From Lelliottia jeotgali (GTDB lineage Bacteria; Pseudomonadota; Gammaproteobacteria; Enterobacterales; Enterobacteriaceae): a stretch of DNA of 64,000 nucleotides. The position numbers were made by a program, and so were the translations under genes. The stretch covers positions 4,278,001 through 4,342,000 of the forward strand of contig CP018628.1 in the NCBI GenBank assembly GCA_002271215.1, read 5' to 3'. Every line of letters starts with the position of its first letter. The first letter of the stretch is position 1. Positions 39,846-48,668 of the stretch are shown here, one piece after another. The notes under the pieces were generated by a model. The model ran no database searches. It was not told where the DNA came from and worked only from the letters and a program-made list of their open reading frames with translations.

Positions 39846-42464
39846 TCATTGTTGAGCCATAACCGGGTCCGGTTGTTGTTCCGCCTCATCCCGCTCAGGG
39901 CGACGAGGGATAAACGACACCACCCAGGAAACCAGCGAGGTAAGTGATCGGAAAATAATTTTCACTGACGACGGAGCAAATTCTGCAAGGTGGCGATAAC
40001 CACGGAACCCCAACTTCAGAATATCCAGCAAACTTTCCAGCGGTTTATCTTCCGGGAAGCTGTCCTGCCAGAGCGCCCACGTATCCGCGCGGGCAAACGT
40101 ACACTGCACAAAATCGATATGTTGTTTCTTAGTCAACGGCATCAACTGCAGACCCACCTCATTGCCCAACACACGCACGACCTGCGTCGGGAATACGTAC
40201 TCCTGCTGGCCGCGCTTGAGCAGTAATTTCACCTTCTGCCCTTCCAGCACTTTTGCGTTGCCGTTGATCTTGATGCCTAAACCGCCGTCGGAGAAATCGT
40301 GAACGGTACAGGAGAACAGATGGCCATCTTCACGGGCAATCGCCGCTGGCATGGAGATTTCGACGCGATGTGCGCGGCGCACCTGTTTGCTTTCTACCGA
40401 CACCGCCACCGCGCCGCCGAGAATAATCAGGTTGTAGAAGACCCACGCAAGACTGACGAACACGGTCAGCACTTCGTTTTCCGGGCCGTAGAAGTAGCGC
40501 CAAATCCCCACCAGCACGCCGACAATATTCAGCAGCACGAGGAAAATGTACGGACGGGAGATCACCCAGTCGACGTACTCCTCTTCCACCAGGCCACCTT
40601 TGGCGGTGACGTTAAATTTACCTTAGTGCGGGTTAATCAGCGCCACCAGCGTCGGCGGGGCGATATACCAGGCCAATACCGTTTCGTAGATTTCACTCCA
40701 GAACGAATGGCGATATTTGCCCTGAATCTTCGAGTTCGTCAGGCTGGCGTGGATCATGTGCGGCAGAACGAACAGAGCAATCATCAGCGCCGGAGCAAAG
40801 ATGATGTACGCGTGCAGCAGCAGGAACGCCAGCGGCGCGGTCAGGAAGATCAGCCGCGGAATACCGGATAAGAAGTGGAACATGGCGTTGACGTAACACA
40901 ACCGCTGGGCCAGTTTCAGCCCTTTTCCCGTCAGCGGGTTATCAAGACGGAAGATTTGCACCATGCCTCGCGCCCAGCGAATACGCTGGCCGATGTGCGC
41001 CGATAAGGATTCGGTCGCCAGTCCCGCCGCCTGCGGAATGCGCATGTAGGCCGAGGTGTAGCCGCGACGGTGCAGACGCAAAGAGGTGTGCGCATCTTCA
41101 GTGACCGTTTCGACAGCGATACCGCCAATTTCGTCCAGCGGTTTACGGCGAATCACCGCACAGGAACCGCAGAAGAAGGTGGCATCCCACATGTCGTTCC
41201 CGTCCTGCACCAGGCCGTAGAACAGCGTGCCTTCGTTCGGCGTTTTACGAAAACGCCCGAGGTTACGTTCAAACGGGTCCGGTGAGAAGAAGTGGTGCGG
41301 GGTCTGCATCATCGCCAGCTGTTTCTCTTTCAGGAACCAGCCCATCGTCATTTGCAGGAACGAGCGCGTCGGCACATGGTCGCAGTCAAAAATCGAGACA
41401 AATTCAGCCGTGGCGTACTTCAGAGCGTTGTTGATGTTCCCGGCTTTCGCATGTGCATGCGTGGTACGAGCGATGTATTTCACCCCGACGCTGTCGGCAA
41501 ACTGGCGAAATTCCTCGCGACCACCGTCGTCCAGAATCCAGATATTGAGCTTGTCTTTCGGCCAGTCGATGCCGAGCGACGCATAAATGGTGTTTTTCAC
41601 CACGCTCAGATCTTCGTTATAGGTCGGAACGAAAATATCCACCGACGGCCACTGCGTGGTGTCTTTTGGCAACGGTACCGGCTGGCGATTCAGCGGCCAG
41701 ACGACCTGGAAATAGCCCAACACCAGCACGATCCACGCGTAGGTTTCCGCGAACAGCAGAATCAAACCGCAGGTCAGACTGACCGGATCATCCCAGTTCA
41801 GCGTGGAAGTGTAGCGCCACCAGATGTAGCGGCAGGAAACGGTCAGCGACAGCACGATCAGCATCAGCGCCGAGAAACGCCCAGGAATACGCCGCACCAG
41901 CAATGCCACGCCCCACAGCAGCATCAGGAAGATAAACTGCGCCAGCGGGTTAAACGGCTGAGTGATACACACCAGCGCCAGAATGAGCGAGAAAACGACG
42001 ATCACCCCAAGGATAAATCGCCGCAATGTGGGGTGCAGATGCCCCAGCTCTTTTTGCTTATCCAGATGGCTGGTCTGGTCGCTGACGCGCGACGGCAGAT
42101 CTTCCAGCCACTGATGGTAACGACCACGCAGATTCTTAAAGCGACCCGCGCTGCGCCAGCGTGGTGTGGATTTTTCCTGCTTCGGGCTGCTCGCAATCAG
42201 CCACAGAGCCTGAATAGCGTAACGCGCAGGATCGAGAGGCCGTGGACGGTCAGGATCAAGATGCGGATACAACTCGCGATGACGTGCGCGAATACGCTGC
42301 CAGCGCGGGTGTTCAAGCGGGATAAACATCCACGCCAGAATCATCCAGAAACAGCCGAGCGCGGCGCTAAATGCGGACGCACCGTGACGACGATAATTAT
42401 GGTAACGCTCGCTTAAGCGCGCGCTAACGGGTGGGATGAGCAACCAGTTGGACAGCCGACTCAT
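39846..42464 (-). pseudogene. bcsA: bcsA1, cellulose synthase catalytic subunit interrupted by an in-frame stop
   Basis: Without the stop this is 872 codons, exactly the E. coli BcsA length. Codon 614 is TAA (plus-strand TTA at 40623-40625), in NPH-stop-GKFNVTAKGG where E. coli has NPHKGKFNV: a single AAA-to-TAA change would explain it. The 613-residue front part keeps the N-terminal helices, all glycosyltransferase motifs (DDGGREEF, DCDH, TEDAH, QRIRW) and the next four or so helices. Lost are the last membrane helices and the PilZ c-di-GMP domain (RRAHRVE, DFSDGGLG). The frame stays open after the stop to 39846, and a GTG with AGGTGG lies 36 bases on. The start at 42464 overlaps the bcsQ stop (ATGA). 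A sequencing error is possible. Confidence 0.9.
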
Positions 42465-43213
42465 AGGTGCCCTCCAGCGGGCTCCGGGCGTCCGGTATAG
42501 TGCAGCAAGCACCAGTTCGCCAGGGTGAGGATCTCTTCAGCCGCCAGCGAATCGCTACGGTATTCACCCAGAGGTTGCTTGGACGCCAGGCATTCGGCCA
42601 GAGCTTCATCGCGGTGAATCACCATCGGCAGCAGGCGGCGCTGGCTTTGCAGCCAGACCTGATACAAATCGTCCTGAATTTGACTGCTCAGACGTAAATC
42701 GTTGATCAGAATATGCGCCCCGTTCGGCAATACCTGTTGATGCAGGCGAATATGGCAGTTGGCATCGGCGTTAACGATGGTGAGCGTGTGATCGCAGTGT
42801 TCAATGAGCTGACGAGTGAGCGGCGAGAATCCGCTCGGCAGATCGAGCAAAATCCATTGGTAGTGGCTTTTTTCCTGCAACAGTTGCAGGGCGTCGGCGA
42901 AATAGCCCAGCGTGCCAAAGCGAGTATACATCGACTCTTTTTCACTGGCGGTCAGTTGGCCGAAAGGCAGAACATCTAACTGAGAAGTGTAACGTTGGGC
43001 GGTATCACGCCAGTCCCGACCGTCGAGGAGCGCGCGCGCCCAGCCGTCAGACGTATCGTAATCGACGTTAAAAGACATGCGCAGCAAATTATCAGGGCAA
43101 GCATCAATCACCAGTACCGATTCACCCAATATCTGCAATGCCCATCCCAGCGCGGCGGTTATTGACGTGGTGCCGACGCCGCCACGAATGCCCTGTAATC
43201 CAAGTATGGCCAT
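42461..43213 (-). CDS. bcsQ: BcsQ1 (YhjQ), MinD-like cellulose synthase localisation ATPase
   Basis: 250-residue ParA/MinD-family protein needed for polar placement and assembly of the cellulose synthase. The deviant Walker A reads RGGVGTTS instead of KGGVGKTT, the same variation as in E. coli BcsQ. IDACPDNLL and QWILLDLPSG are the other nucleotide-site blocks. The ATG at 43213 gives the E. coli length and has GGGAG seven bases before it; the TTG at 43216 is not needed. E. coli K-12 has a stop in this gene; here it is open. The stop overlaps the bcsA start. Confidence 0.94.
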   Translation of the reverse strand: MAILGLQGIRGGVGTTSITAALGWALQILGESVLVIDACPDNLLRMSFNVDYDTSDGWARALLDGRDWRDTAQRYTSQLDVLPFGQLTASEKESMYTRFGTLGYFADALQLLQEKSHYQWILLDLPSGFSPLTRQLIEHCDHTLTIVNADANCHIRLHQQVLPNGAHILINDLRLSSQIQDDLYQVWLQSQRRLLPMVIHRDEALAECLASKQPLGEYRSDSLAAEEILTLANWCLLHYTGRPEPAGGHL

Positions 43214-43224
43214 CAATGGCTCCC

Positions 43225-43413
43225 TTATTGTTGACGGGCAAATTCAGCTAATAAAGGCCAGCGCTTAATCGCTGCCGCCAGCTGTTCTCGCTGGGAAATA
43301 TCGGTGTAATCTATTTCAGGCAATGAAAAAGCCTGACTCAACGCCAAAAAATCGTTTTGGAATGTGTAACCAAGGCCAGAATCAACCGGCATTGCTGGTT
43401 CGTTATTATGCAT
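43225..43413 (-). CDS. bcsR: BcsR (YhjR), small cellulose synthase regulator
   Basis: 62-residue cytoplasmic protein, first gene of the bcsRQABZC operon. LGYTFQNDFLALSQAFSLPE and DISQREQLAAAIKRWPLLAEFA match E. coli BcsR closely. BcsR binds BcsQ and supports synthase assembly. GGGATG precedes the ATG. It is eight bases upstream of bcsQ. The 175-base gap to divergent bcsE is A/T-rich and must hold both promoters; I see no confident binding site in it. Confidence 0.94.
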   Translation of the reverse strand: MHNNEPAMPVDSGLGYTFQNDFLALSQAFSLPEIDYTDISQREQLAAAIKRWPLLAEFARQQ

Positions 43414-43588
43414 TTTAGTTTCATCCCTTTATTAAATCTAAACGAACAACAGACGTAGCACGGCTTCCTGCCCACAAAAATTCATTCATATGCTAAATCT
43501 GATGGTCTTTAATTTCAATGTTAGGTTTATTTCTGTGCTTTCGCTAGTAAACTGAGATACAGGTAAATTAGTCGCAAAGAGGGACATC

Positions 43589-45151
43589 GTGAACCCCATA
43601 TTTTCAGTTGGTATCCAGTCATTATGGGATGAATTGCGCCACATGCCAGCCGGCGGAGTCTGGTGGATCAGTACGGATCGCAATGAAGATGCCATAACCC
43701 TGGTAAATCAAACAATTGCAGCGCAAGAGAAAAGCGCAAAAGTCGCTGTTGTGACGATGGGTGAGAATCCCCGCAAAATCATTAGCCTTACTGATACACA
43801 AGGGCCGGATAACGTCCGCTTATTTTCCATGCCAAATGAGGCCAATGGTCTATACTTTTTGCCCCGCGATATTCAATGTAGCGTTGATCCTCATCATTAT
43901 TTAGTGGTGCTAAAATGCGCGAATAACGCATGGCAAAATATATCCATCGAAAAATTGCGACAGTGGCTGGAAAACGTCAATAAATGGGCGCGCGATCAAA
44001 ATTGCACGCTGTTGGTTATCAGTCCTGGCAGCAATAATGATAAGCAGTTCTCATTTTTAATGAGCGAATATCGTTCTCTGTTTGGTCTTGCCAGTATCCG
44101 ACATCAGACTGATAGCCATCTTTACGATATTGCTTTCTGGTGCAATGAAAAAGGCGTCAGTGCACGACAACAGCTCACGCTGAAGCATATTGATGGCGAG
44201 TGGCATTTAGCCCAGCAGGAAGAAACCGTCGTCCAGCCACGCAATGATGAAAAACGCATTCTGAGCCACGTGGCGGTATTAGAAGGTGCGCCTGCCCTTT
44301 CTGAATACTGGTCTTTGTTTGACACCAACGAATCACTCTTTAATGAAGCCCGCACCACGCAGGCCGCCACGATTGTCTTTTCGCTGACCCAAAATAATCA
44401 AATTGAGTCGATGGCGCGGCAAATCCATACCCTGCGCCGTCAGCGCGGTAGTGTGCTGAAAATCGTCGTACGCGAGAACAACACCAGCCTGCGCGCCACC
44501 GATGAACGGCTGCTGCTGGGCTGCGGCGCAAACATGGTCATCCCGTGGAATGCCCCGCTCTCTCGCTGTCTGACGCTGATTGAAAGCATCCAGGGCCAAC
44601 AGTTTAATCGCCATGTGCCGGAAGACATCTCAACGCTGCTCTCGATGACGCAGCCGCTAAAACTGCGCGGCTATCAGAAGTGGGATACGTTCTGCGATGC
44701 GGTGAGCAACATGATGAACAACACGCTGCTACCGGCTGATGGGAAAGGAGTGATGGTTGCATTGCGTCCGGTTCCGGGTATCCGCATCGAGCAAGCGCTG
44801 ACTTTGTGCCGTCCAAACCGCACCGGGGATATCATGACCATTGGCGATAATCGCCTGGTACTATTTTTATCCTTCTGTCGCATCAACGACCTTGATACCG
44901 CCCTTAACCACATCTTCCCGCTGCCGACCGGAGATATCTTCTCCAATCGCATGATTTGGTTCGAAGACAACCTGATCAGCGCCGAAATCGTGCAGATGAA
45001 AATGCTGGAACCGGAACAATGGGGAAAACCGCTGCTGGTCGCGAGCGACAGCAAACCGGTGCTGAACGCCACCCACGATGGGCACGTCTGGCGTCGGGTT
45101 CCTGAGCCGCTGCGGTTACTGAGTGATGCAGAGGAGAGAGCATCATCATGA
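43589..45151 (+). CDS. bcsE: BcsE, c-di-GMP-binding enhancer of cellulose synthesis
   Basis: 520-residue cytoplasmic protein that binds c-di-GMP and recruits BcsF, BcsR and BcsQ to the synthase. It has the degenerate N-terminal NTPase-like part, a REC-like domain and the GIL (GGDEF I-site-like) domain. The I-site RxxD is present as [10 protein letters not shown], and [11 protein letters not shown] and [16 protein letters not shown] flank it as in E. coli. The start is GTG (43589) with AGAGGG before it; E. coli uses an ATG four codons earlier where this genome has AAG. It is divergent from bcsR and overlaps bcsF by four bases. Confidence 0.95.
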   Translation: MNPIFSVGIQSLWDELRHMPAGGVWWISTDRNEDAITLVNQTIAAQEKSAKVAVVTMGENPRKIISLTDTQGPDNVRLFSMPNEANGLYFLPRDIQCSVDPHHYLVVLKCANNAWQNISIEKLRQWLENVNKWARDQNCTLLVISPGSNNDKQFSFLMSEYRSLFGLASIRHQTDSHLYDIAFWCNEKGVSARQQLTLKHIDGEWHLAQQEETVVQPRNDEKRILSHVAVLEGAPALSEYWSLFDTNESLFNEARTTQAATIVFSLTQNNQIESMARQIHTLRRQRGSVLKIVVRENNTSLRATDERLLLGCGANMVIPWNAPLSRCLTLIESIQGQQFNRHVPEDISTLLSMTQPLKLRGYQKWDTFCDAVSNMMNNTLLPADGKGVMVALRPVPGIRIEQALTLCRPNRTGDIMTIGDNRLVLFLSFCRINDLDTALNHIFPLPTGDIFSNRMIWFEDNLISAEIVQMKMLEPEQWGKPLLVASDSKPVLNATHDGHVWRRVPEPLRLLSDAEERASS

Positions 45152-45342
45152 ACAACACTGACATTATTCAACTCGTGATTTTGTGCGCGATTATCTTTTT
45201 TCCGCTTGGCTACTACGCGCGCCATTCATTACGCCGTACCCGCGATACGGTGAGACTGCTGTTTGCAAAACCTCGCTATGTTAAATCAGCCGGAACATTG
45301 AAACGGGCTTCAAACGTCAAGGCAAACCGAAAACATGACTAA
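45148..45342 (+). CDS. bcsF: BcsF, small membrane anchor
   Basis: 64-residue inner-membrane protein. One N-terminal helix ([20 protein letters not shown]) is followed by a basic tail. In E. coli it anchors BcsE and interacts with BcsG. It overlaps bcsE by four bases (ATGA) and bcsG by eight, so translation is coupled. Confidence 0.92.
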   Translation: MNNTDIIQLVILCAIIFFPLGYYARHSLRRTRDTVRLLFAKPRYVKSAGTLKRASNVKANRKHD

Positions 45343-47014
45343 TTCTACCTATACCGCTTCGGCACCTTCGCCGCTTTGGCAATACTGGCGCGGCCTTTCC
45401 GGCTGGAACTTCTACTTTCTGGTGAAATTTGGCCTGCTCTGGGCGGGCTATCTCAATTTCCATCCGCTGCTGAACCTGGTGTTTATGGCATTCTTGCTGA
45501 TGCCGATTCCAAACCTGAAGCTGCACCGTCTGCGCCATTGGGTGGCGATCCCGGTAGGTTTCGGCTTGTTCTGGCATGATACCTGGCTGCCTGGCCCGGA
45601 AAGTATCATGAGCCAGGGCTCGCAGGTTGCGGGCTTTAGCAGCGATTATCTCCTCGATCTGACCGAGCGCTTTATCAACTGGCAGATGATTGGCGCTATT
45701 TTCGTGCTGCTGATTGCGTGGCTGTTCCTGTCCCAGTGGATCCGCGTCACGGTGTTCGTGGTCGCGATTATGATCTGGCTGAACGTCCTGACGCTGGCAG
45801 GCCCGAGCTTCTCCTTGTGGCCTGCGGGTCAACCGACGACGACCGTCACCACCACGGGCGGCAGTGCGGCACCAACGGTCGCTACCGCTGGAGATACGGC
45901 AGTGATTGGCGATATTCCGGCACAGACTGCGCCGCCGACCTCCACCAATCTTAACGCCTGGCTTTCCAGTTTCTACAACGCGGAAGATAAGCGTCAGACC
46001 AAATTCCCGGCGTCATTGCCCGCCGATGCGCAGCCGTTTGAGCTGCTGGTGATTAACATCTGCTCCCTGTCATGGGCAGACGTGGATGCTGCCGGACTGG
46101 CGTCGCATCCGCTGTGGAAGCATTTCGATATTCAGTTCAAAGATTTTAACTCAGCGACCTCTTATAGCGGCCCGGCGGCGATTCGTCTGCTGCGCGCCAG
46201 CTGCGGTCAACCATCGCATAAAAACCTGTATCAGCCTGCGGGCAACCAGTGCTACCTGTTCGATAACCTCGAAAAACTGGGCTTCTCTCAGCACCTGATG
46301 CTGGGTCATAACGGCGTGTTTGGCGACTTCCTGAAAGAAGTGCGTGAAAACGGCGGGATGCATGCGCCGCTGATGGACCAAACGGGCCTACCGGTGCCGC
46401 TGCTGGGCTTTGACGGTTCGCCAGTTTATGACGATACCGCCACGCTGCAACGCTGGCTGCAAACGGTCGGCAAAGAAGATAACGCCCGTAGCGCGACCTT
46501 CTACAATACCCTGCCGCTGCACGACGGGAACCATTATCCGGGCGTGAGCAAAACGGCGGATTACAAGGTTCGCGCGCAGAAGTTCTTCGATGAGCTGGAT
46601 GCGTTCTTCACCGAGCTGGAAAAATCAGGCCGCAGAGTGATGGTGGTGGTGGTACCAGAACACGGTGGCGCGCTGAAAGGCGACAGAATGCAGGTTTCTG
46701 GCCTGCGCGATATCCCAAGCCCGTCCATTACCAACGTTCCTGCCGGGATTAAGTTCTTCGGTATGAAAGCGCCGCATCAGGGCGCACCAATTGAAATCAC
46801 TCAGCCAACCAGCTATCTGGCGATTTCTGAACTGGTGGCACGTGCGGTAGACGGGAAGTTGTTTGTCGAAGACAGCGTGAACTGGAATCAGCTCACCAGC
46901 GATTTACCGCAGACGGCGGCAGTCTCTGAAAACGCCAATGCGGTGGTGATTCAGTACCAGGATAAGCCGTATGTTCGGTTGAATGGCGGAGATTGGGTGC
47001 CGTATCCGCAGTAG
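45335..47014 (+). CDS. bcsG: BcsG, cellulose phosphoethanolamine transferase
   Basis: 559-residue inner-membrane enzyme that transfers phosphoethanolamine from phospholipid to cellulose, the E. coli length exactly. Four or five N-terminal membrane helices lead to a periplasmic alkaline-phosphatase-like domain. The nucleophile serine is in [19 protein letters not shown]. Metal-ligand regions are [12 protein letters not shown] (cysteine), GHNGVFGDF and [14 protein letters not shown]. It is the last gene of bcsEFG. It would modify cellulose made by the type II synthase; whether it can act on polymer from the second system is not known. Confidence 0.96.
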   Translation: MTNSTYTASAPSPLWQYWRGLSGWNFYFLVKFGLLWAGYLNFHPLLNLVFMAFLLMPIPNLKLHRLRHWVAIPVGFGLFWHDTWLPGPESIMSQGSQVAGFSSDYLLDLTERFINWQMIGAIFVLLIAWLFLSQWIRVTVFVVAIMIWLNVLTLAGPSFSLWPAGQPTTTVTTTGGSAAPTVATAGDTAVIGDIPAQTAPPTSTNLNAWLSSFYNAEDKRQTKFPASLPADAQPFELLVINICSLSWADVDAAGLASHPLWKHFDIQFKDFNSATSYSGPAAIRLLRASCGQPSHKNLYQPAGNQCYLFDNLEKLGFSQHLMLGHNGVFGDFLKEVRENGGMHAPLMDQTGLPVPLLGFDGSPVYDDTATLQRWLQTVGKEDNARSATFYNTLPLHDGNHYPGVSKTADYKVRAQKFFDELDAFFTELEKSGRRVMVVVVPEHGGALKGDRMQVSGLRDIPSPSITNVPAGIKFFGMKAPHQGAPIEITQPTSYLAISELVARAVDGKLFVEDSVNWNQLTSDLPQTAAVSENANAVVIQYQDKPYVRLNGGDWVPYPQ

Positions 47015-47028
47015 GGTGCGGTCATTTT

Positions 47029-47171
47029 CCCCTCACCCTAACCCTCTCCCAAAGGGAGAGGGAACTGTTCGGTTTCTCCCTCCCCTGTGAGAGAAGGAAC
47101 CTCCCTCTCCTGTGGGAGAAGGAATAGTCCGGTTTCTCCCTCTCCCTGTGGGAGAGGGCCGGGGTGAGGGC
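47029..47171. repeat. Tandem array of CCCTCTCCC-type hairpins
   Basis: About four units in the space between converging bcsG and the second bcsZ: 47029-47062, 47074-47098, 47100-47123 and 47130-47171. The first and last have the outer CCCTCACCC and GGGTGAGGG arms; the middle two keep only the CTCCC..GGGAGAAGG hairpin with TTTC spacers. It is the largest example of this family in the window. Confidence 0.85.
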
Positions 47172-47188
47172 ACCAGACCGCACAACAG

Positions 47189-48184
47189 CTACTGCCCCGA
47201 CACCCACACCAGCATCTTCAGACTCGCCGAATAATAATCATCCTTCGCTGTGATCTCCGGTTCGCTCATCGGCTGCCCCATCGTCAAATCACGTACCGCC
47301 AAAAGCCCGCCTTCCATCATGTATGGCGCGTATTCATTGGTCGTGACATTCACCCAGGCAGGCGTTTTCTCGCGGCTGAACTGACCAAACCAGCTGCGCC
47401 ACGGTGTAAGAAGCGGGCTTTGCGGATTGAACCAGTGAACATATAGCGGAATGCGGATCGCATCGTAGCTCATGCGCGGCGGCCACGCTTTGGCGGGAGT
47501 GAACTTACCGCCCGCCGAAAGGGAAACCCAGTCGGTCGGCAGATTAGCGTTACCCGAGCCCATTTTTGCGAGCAGCGTTTGTCCGTCTTTGATCAGCTCG
47601 CGCCACACCTGCAGATGGCTACGATCAGCAAACGCCTGCCAGGCAGGGAAGATAAAGTACGAGGGATTGAGGATCACTTCGCTGTTGAGGTTAAACCCCT
47701 GCGCACCGGGCAGCATCACGCGTTGCCCGGCATAGCGAATCACCGTATGCGCCACCAGCGCTTTGGTAATGGCATCGGAGGCGTCGCTGTAGCGTTTGTC
47801 ATGCCAGCGGGCGTCGGCTTTTAACAACGCCCAGGCGATCATGGTATCGCCATCGGTGGCATCATTTTTATCGGTAATTGGGTCTGGTTCGACGGGATTG
47901 TAGCGCCAGTAAAACAGGCCGTTCTCTTTGTTCGCAAGCGTACTGTTCGTCCACTGCCAGAGCTTATCAAACGCCGCTTTATCGTCGCTTGTTACCGCCA
48001 TCAGCATGGCGAAACCTTGCCCTTCCGTGTGGGATACGTTGCCGTTGCCGGTATCAACGATGCGGCCATCGGGCATTAAAAAGCGTGCCTTATAGCTCTC
48101 CCAGGCCTGACCGGCCTGAGAAAAGGGCGAGAAACAGAGACTCATCATGACCGCCAGTGCGGCACATGCGGGTTTTCTCATCAT
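47189..48184 (-). CDS. bcsZ: BcsZ2, GH8 endoglucanase (system 2)
   Basis: 331-residue secreted GH8 cellulase, distinct from BcsZ1 and shorter. It has a signal peptide (about residues 1-24, ending FSQAG), the catalytic-acid block SHTEGQGFAMLMAV, the base region NDATDGDTMIAWAL and MSYDAIRIPLYVHW. It resembles the CMCax-type cellulases found with bcsD operons. It is the last gene of the bcsOQABCDZ unit, four bases after bcsD. The Shine-Dalgarno is weak, so coupling to bcsD is likely. It converges on bcsG across the hairpin array. Confidence 0.92.
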   Translation of the reverse strand: MMRKPACAALAVMMSLCFSPFSQAGQAWESYKARFLMPDGRIVDTGNGNVSHTEGQGFAMLMAVTSDDKAAFDKLWQWTNSTLANKENGLFYWRYNPVEPDPITDKNDATDGDTMIAWALLKADARWHDKRYSDASDAITKALVAHTVIRYAGQRVMLPGAQGFNLNSEVILNPSYFIFPAWQAFADRSHLQVWRELIKDGQTLLAKMGSGNANLPTDWVSLSAGGKFTPAKAWPPRMSYDAIRIPLYVHWFNPQSPLLTPWRSWFGQFSREKTPAWVNVTTNEYAPYMMEGGLLAVRDLTMGQPMSEPEITAKDDYYSASLKMLVWVSGQ

Positions 48185-48188
48185 TCAC

Positions 48189-48668
48189 TCACTGTGGGTT
48201 GTGGTAACGGAACTGCACGTCCGAGATAGAAAAAATGCGCTCACGACTGACCGTCACATGCGCTTTTCCGCCCTGCCCTTGCATCCAGCGGATGTAGAGC
48301 CCTTCCAGTATTGCACAGAAGGCGTGACACCAGCGGCTTTGCTGGCCCTCATTGCGGCTCACAGGCAGCGCCTGATGGCGAAGCGTCAAATCGGTATCGC
48401 TGGTATTGAGTTCGACGCAGCCCCAGCCAAACCGCGCCAGCTGCGCGTTGATGTTCGCTTCCAGTTCACCCACGGTTTCCGACGGCGGGAGCGGGAATTG
48501 CTCGGCCAGCGCCACGCCCATTTGATGCAGGAACGGCTGGCTCTCCAGCTCGCCCACGTTACGCACCATGCCATCCACGATCAGCGCCAGCAGATCGAAC
48601 CACCCTTCCGGCGTTTGCTGGGCGCGAAACCAGCTCAACAGCGCGGGGTTTTCCATCGTCGTTGTCAT
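48189..48668 (-). CDS. bcsD: BcsD, cellulose fibril-crystallising subunit
   Basis: 159-residue periplasmic or cytosolic ring-forming protein, the defining gene of type I bcs operons. In Komagataeibacter it helps align chains into crystalline ribbons. The sequence has the family NVGELESQPFLHQMGVALAE and FGWGCVELNTSDTDLTLRHQ blocks, and no signal peptide. The start shares one base with the bcsC2 stop (TAATG). It has no counterpart in E. coli. Confidence 0.88.
   Translation of the reverse strand: MTTTMENPALLSWFRAQQTPEGWFDLLALIVDGMVRNVGELESQPFLHQMGVALAEQFPLPPSETVGELEANINAQLARFGWGCVELNTSDTDLTLRHQALPVSRNEGQQSRWCHAFCAILEGLYIRWMQGQGGKAHVTVSRERIFSISDVQFRYHNPQ

Noticed and set aside
39846..42464. Treating bcsA1 as two real adjacent genes
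   Set aside because: The two frames are the same reading frame split by a single TAA, and together they have the exact length and sequence of BcsA, so a nonsense-interrupted gene is the simpler reading.
43414..43588. Defined regulator site between bcsR and bcsE
   Set aside because: The gap is A/T-rich, but no motif stood out strongly enough to name.
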